Source: Candidatus Omnitrophota bacterium
GTDB lineage: Bacteria; Omnitrophota; Gorgyraeia; Aquiviventales; Aquiviventaceae
Length of the DNA: 43,471 nucleotides
NCBI GenBank assembly: GCA_020057015.1
Contig: JAGVGS010000107.1
Coordinates: 1 to 43,471 of the forward strand
Direction: 5' to 3'
Below, one piece after another: positions 40,570 to 43,471 of the stretch (the stretch's first letter is position 1; every line of letters starts with the position of its first letter). The translations under genes were made by a program, and so were the position numbers. The notes beneath the pieces are model-generated. The model saw only the letters and a program-made list of their open reading frames with translations. It had not been told where the DNA came from and did no database searches.

Positions 40570-41295
40570 ATGCTCGCGATGATTTCAGTGATCGTGGTGC
40601 TGCTGCTGGTCTTTATCGCGATGGTGCTCATCTGGCGCCAGATCATGACCGGCCAGGTCACCCACGCGACGACCCACTTGCGGGAGCTGAGCCAAGACTA
40701 CCTCAAGCGGCATGAAGAGCTGAAGGATCGCCAGAGCGAGGGGGATAAGCGCTATCAGGACCAAATCGAGTCGGCCAAGGCCGAGGGCGAGCGATTGCGC
40801 GCGAAGCTGCTGGAAGAGGCGGAGGCTGCGCGCGTGCGCCTCGTGGCTGAGGGCAAGGCCGAGAGTGAGCGCCTCGTCAACCAGGCGCTGGCGGCCCGCG
40901 ACGTGATGCAGCAAGAGATGGATGCGACGATGAGCCATCGGGCCGTGGCGCAAGCGCGGCAACTCGTGCAGGAGATCCTCCCGGCGCCGATGCGCCAGAT
41001 CATGCAAGCGCAATGGGTCGAGGAGCTGATGGAAGGCCTGAAGGCCCTCCCGAAACTGGAGACAGCCGAGCCGGTGAAAGAAGTCCGTGTGGCCTCGGCC
41101 TTTGCGCTCACCGCCGCACAGCGCCAGCGGCTGCAGGCCGGGCTGGAGGCGCTGGTCGGCCACCCGGTGACGTTGCAGGAGACGGTGGAGGAAAGCCTGC
41201 TCGCCGGGCTCATGCTCACGGCCGGCCACTTAGTGCTGGATGGCACCCTGACATCCAAACTGGAGCAGGCCGCGCGCAGCCTGCACGCCTCATGA
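40570..41295 (+). CDS. atpF: ATP synthase b subunit with fused delta-like C-terminal domain
   Basis: 241 residues, about 80 more than a plain b subunit. One N-terminal membrane helix (about 3-24), a long charged coiled coil to about residue 140 (RLRAKLLEEAEAARVRLVAEGKAESERLVNQAL), and a C-terminal part LTAAQRQRLQAGLEALVGHPVTLQE...LLAGLMLTAGHLVLDGTL that matches the end of the delta subunit. No separate delta gene is present, so the fusion probably supplies the stator cap. Similar elongated b subunits are known in N-ATPases and mycobacteria. Four-base overlap with atpA. Confidence 0.88.
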   Translation: MLAMISVIVVLLLVFIAMVLIWRQIMTGQVTHATTHLRELSQDYLKRHEELKDRQSEGDKRYQDQIESAKAEGERLRAKLLEEAEAARVRLVAEGKAESERLVNQALAARDVMQQEMDATMSHRAVAQARQLVQEILPAPMRQIMQAQWVEELMEGLKALPKLETAEPVKEVRVASAFALTAAQRQRLQAGLEALVGHPVTLQETVEESLLAGLMLTAGHLVLDGTLTSKLEQAARSLHAS

Positions 41296-42788
41296 CCCCG
41301 ACGGCTCCGGGTGCGGCGGCGGCCCCTGCGGGCATGCGCTTTGACATCCGGGAAGTGGGCCGGGTGGCGTCGGTGCGTGAATTCATCGTGCGGGTGAAGG
41401 GCCTGCCCTCCTGCTTGAACGGCCAGATGGTGGAATTCGCGCGCGGCGGCAAAGGCATCGTGATGGGCTTTACAGAACAGGACGTGCTCGTGCTCATTCT
41501 CGGCAATGAGGCCAACATCCGCGCCGGCGACGAAGTCTACTCCCGCGGGCAAGCCTTCGCGACCCCGGTCGGCGAGGGGCTGCTGGGGCGGGTGGTCACG
41601 GCGCTGGGCGAGCCCTTTGATGACCAGGGCCCGGTGCTGGCCACCGACGTGAGGCCGACGTTCTATGAGGCCCCGGGGGTGATGGAGCGCGTGCCGGTGA
41701 AAGAGGGGCTGCAGACCGGGGTGCGGATTGTGGACGCTGCGTTTCCCATCGCCAAAGGCCAGCGGCAGCTCATTATCGGCGATCAGATGACCGGCAAGAC
41801 CACCATTACCACCGACACCATCCTCAACCAGCATGACAAGGGGGTCATTTGCATCTACTGCGCCATCGGCCAGAGCCAGTCGTCGTTTCTCAAGGTGCTC
41901 TCGCTGCTGCGCGAGCGCGGGGCGCTGGCCTACACGATCGTGGTGGCCGGCATCGCCTCGGCCCCGCTGGGCGAGCAGTACCTGGCCCCCTACGCCGCGG
42001 CGTCGATGGCCGAATACTTCGCCTCCAAGGGGCGCGACGTGTTCGTGGCCTTTGACGATCTCAGCAAGCACGCCTGGGCGTACCGGCAGCTCTCGCTGCT
42101 CATGGAGCGCGCCCCGGGCCGCGAGGCCTACCCGGGCGATATCTTCTATGTCCACTCGCAGCTCCTGGAGCGGGCCGGCAAGTTCATCAAGGAGCTGGGC
42201 GGGGGCACGATCACCTTCTTTCCGATTGTCGCCACCATTCAAGGTGACATCACGGGCTATGTGCAAACCAACATTATTTCGATTACCGATGGGCAGCTCT
42301 ACCTCAATACCGGCCTCTTTCAGAGGGGGTTCAAGCCGGCCATCGACTTCGGGCTCTCGGTCTCGCGTATCGGCAACAAGGCCCAGTGCGAGGCCATGCG
42401 CGAGCTCAGCGGCAAATTGCGCCTGGAATACCTGCGCTACCAGGAGCTGCTCTCGATGACCAGCATGAAGGCGGATCTCTCGGCCGAGGCCGAGGCGCGC
42501 TTGCGCCGCGGGGAAGTGATCAACCAGCTCATCACGCAGAACAAGGCGCGGCCCTCGCCGCTGAGCGAGCAGATCGTGTTCCACTACGCCATCCGCAAAG
42601 GGCTGCTCGACCCGCTCTCGCGCGAGGCCCGCCTGAAGTTCAAGGAGCGGGTCCATGCCTGGCTGCAGGAGCACTCCGCCGGGCTGCTGCAGCAGATTCA
42701 GGCGCAGCAATCGATGACGCCGCCGATCAAGGAAGGCCTGGATAAGGCCTTGGGGCTGTTCCTGCATGACGAAGGGCTGGTCGTGTGA
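41292..42788 (+). CDS. atpA: F-type ATP synthase alpha subunit
   Basis: 498 residues from ATG 41292 (ATGA overlap with atpF). Clear alpha features: N-terminal beta-barrel with VARGGKGIVMGF-type sequence, GRVVTALGEPFDDQGP, LQTGVRIVDAAFPI, P-loop GDQMTGKT at 163-170, DDLSKHAWAYRQLSLLMERAPGREAYPGD, and ELSGKLRLEYLRYQELL near the end. The P-loop reads QMT where alpha subunits almost always have RQT, and IGRGQRE is IAKGQRQ. It is alpha, not beta, because of the SKHAWAYRQ and PGREAYPGD blocks. Stop overlaps the next start (TGATG). Confidence 0.93.
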   Translation: MTPTAPGAAAAPAGMRFDIREVGRVASVREFIVRVKGLPSCLNGQMVEFARGGKGIVMGFTEQDVLVLILGNEANIRAGDEVYSRGQAFATPVGEGLLGRVVTALGEPFDDQGPVLATDVRPTFYEAPGVMERVPVKEGLQTGVRIVDAAFPIAKGQRQLIIGDQMTGKTTITTDTILNQHDKGVICIYCAIGQSQSSFLKVLSLLRERGALAYTIVVAGIASAPLGEQYLAPYAAASMAEYFASKGRDVFVAFDDLSKHAWAYRQLSLLMERAPGREAYPGDIFYVHSQLLERAGKFIKELGGGTITFFPIVATIQGDITGYVQTNIISITDGQLYLNTGLFQRGFKPAIDFGLSVSRIGNKAQCEAMRELSGKLRLEYLRYQELLSMTSMKADLSAEAEARLRRGEVINQLITQNKARPSPLSEQIVFHYAIRKGLLDPLSREARLKFKERVHAWLQEHSAGLLQQIQAQQSMTPPIKEGLDKALGLFLHDEGLVV

Positions 42789-43471
42789 TGATCCCGCTGA
42801 TCACGCTGAAGAAGGACGTGCAGTTCAACGGCCAGTTCACGAAGATCGTGGACGCCATGAAGGGCATCGCCGCGGCCCGCTACCACCAGCTGGAGCGGCA
42901 GCTGAGTCTCTTCGAGCCGTTTGCCGAGGTGGCGGCGAGCTTGCTGGCCGGCATCGATGTCGGCCGTCTTAATCACCCGCTCGTGCGCCCCACGGTCGCG
43001 CGCACGGCGGTGGTGCTCGTGACGAGCGATGAAGGGTTCCTCGGGGGGCTTAACGCGCAGATCGTGGTGGCGGGCCTCGAGGAGGGCGGGCCGGAGGTCT
43101 GGGTGACCGCCATCGGCTCTCAGGCCCGCAACTACCTGCGCCACGAAGGCCGGTCCGTGACGTATTTTCCTGGGATTATCGACGCCACCCGCGCGCAGGC
43201 CGCCCTGACGGTGCGCGATCATCTGATGCAGCAGGTGCGCGAAGGCGTCTGCGGGAAGATCATCGTGGTCTATGCCCGAGCGCTCTCGTTTGCCGTGCAG
43301 CAAGTGCAGGTGGAGACGCTGGTGCCGTGCACCGCCTGGGTGTCCAAGCTAGTGCAGTCGACATCGGTGAACACCGAATGGGAATCCGAGCCCTCCGACG
43401 TGGTGGCCTACGTGGTGGGCCATTGGATGGCGCACCGCTTGGAGGAGATTTTTGCGCTCAGCCGCCTGGCC
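42788..43471 (+). CDS. atpG: F-type ATP synthase gamma subunit, 3' end beyond window
   Basis: 228 codons, open to the right edge. The N-terminal helix LITLKKDVQFNGQFTKIVDAMKGIAAARYHQLERQL matches gamma (usually ...MRMVAAAKLRRAQ), and the Rossmann-like part has VVLVTSDEGFLGGLNAQIV, the counterpart of TSDRGLCGGLN. The ELSRL-type segment IFALSRLA at the edge suggests the C-terminal helix has begun. The beta subunit is not seen and may follow. Confidence 0.9.
   Translation, partial: MIPLITLKKDVQFNGQFTKIVDAMKGIAAARYHQLERQLSLFEPFAEVAASLLAGIDVGRLNHPLVRPTVARTAVVLVTSDEGFLGGLNAQIVVAGLEEGGPEVWVTAIGSQARNYLRHEGRSVTYFPGIIDATRAQAALTVRDHLMQQVREGVCGKIIVVYARALSFAVQQVQVETLVPCTAWVSKLVQSTSVNTEWESEPSDVVAYVVGHWMAHRLEEIFALSRLA

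Noticed and set aside
40755..42767. 670-codon minus-strand frame across the atp genes
   Set aside because: Covers well-conserved atpF and atpA on the other strand; no family features.
1..43471. tRNA or rRNA genes
   Set aside because: No cloverleaf with a T-loop GTTCGAATC-type segment and no rRNA signature sequences were found; a GGTTCGAATCC match at 10499-10509 lies inside the PilX-like gene without the other arms.

Overview
The window is a bacterial chromosome segment of high G+C content in which every supported gene lies on the + strand. The gene content points to an uncultivated Gram-negative lineage. A member of Candidatus Omnitrophota is my best guess, because a giant repeat protein, a PqqD/radical-SAM peptide cluster with an HPr-kinase-like protein, PilX/PulG-like pseudopilins and several REP-like palindromes occur together. 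That assignment is inference; no rRNA or marker tree is available here.

Layout. (1) 1-7.04 kb: the 3' end of a gingipain-like C25 peptidase gene, an SGNH hydrolase, then a compact RiPP-type cluster: HPr-kinase-like P-loop protein, PqqD chaperone, radical SAM/SPASM enzyme, an unlisted 54-residue Cys-containing precursor peptide, and an S24/S26 peptidase fused to a nucleotidyltransferase-like domain. (2) 7.0-8.15 kb: an IS30-family element inserted inside a REP-like hairpin. (3) 8.15-11.43 kb: promoter, c-di-GMP-I (GEMM-I) riboswitch and three pilin-like genes, one carrying a carbohydrate-binding-like domain. (4) 11.57-18.73 kb: a seven-gene, nearly gapless operon of sensor kinase, two HD-GYP proteins, two ExeA/MshM-type AAA ATPases, a HAMP membrane protein and a coiled-coil membrane protein. 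(5) 18.72-19.55 kb: an intact RAYT (REP-associated tyrosine transposase) between two palindromes. (6) 19.55-40.07 kb: promoter, second c-di-GMP riboswitch, a catalytically dead RAYT-like domain fused to a membrane segment and an extracytoplasmic domain, a small secreted protein, a 5726-residue giant protein with 49 Ig-like (Kre9/KNH-type) domains, its membrane-anchored neighbour, and a short ATP synthase epsilon subunit. (7) 40.13 kb to the end: promoter, third c-di-GMP riboswitch, then ATP synthase c, b/delta, alpha and gamma (cut by the window edge).

The unifying theme is c-di-GMP. Three riboswitches of the same class sit in front of pilins, a giant secreted protein operon and, unexpectedly, an F-type ATP synthase operon. 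They share the same -10 box motif and 18-base promoter spacing, and two of them have the same antiterminator geometry with base covariation. Two HD-GYP (c-di-GMP phosphodiesterase family) proteins are encoded between them. Each riboswitch promoter begins 2-11 bases after a REP-like hairpin that looks like a terminator, so mobile palindromes appear to insulate the transcription units. No GGDEF cyclase is present in the window.

The strongest candidates for undescribed biology are the riboswitch-controlled ATP synthase, the dead RAYT/membrane fusion co-encoded with the giant protein, and the small RiPP cluster.
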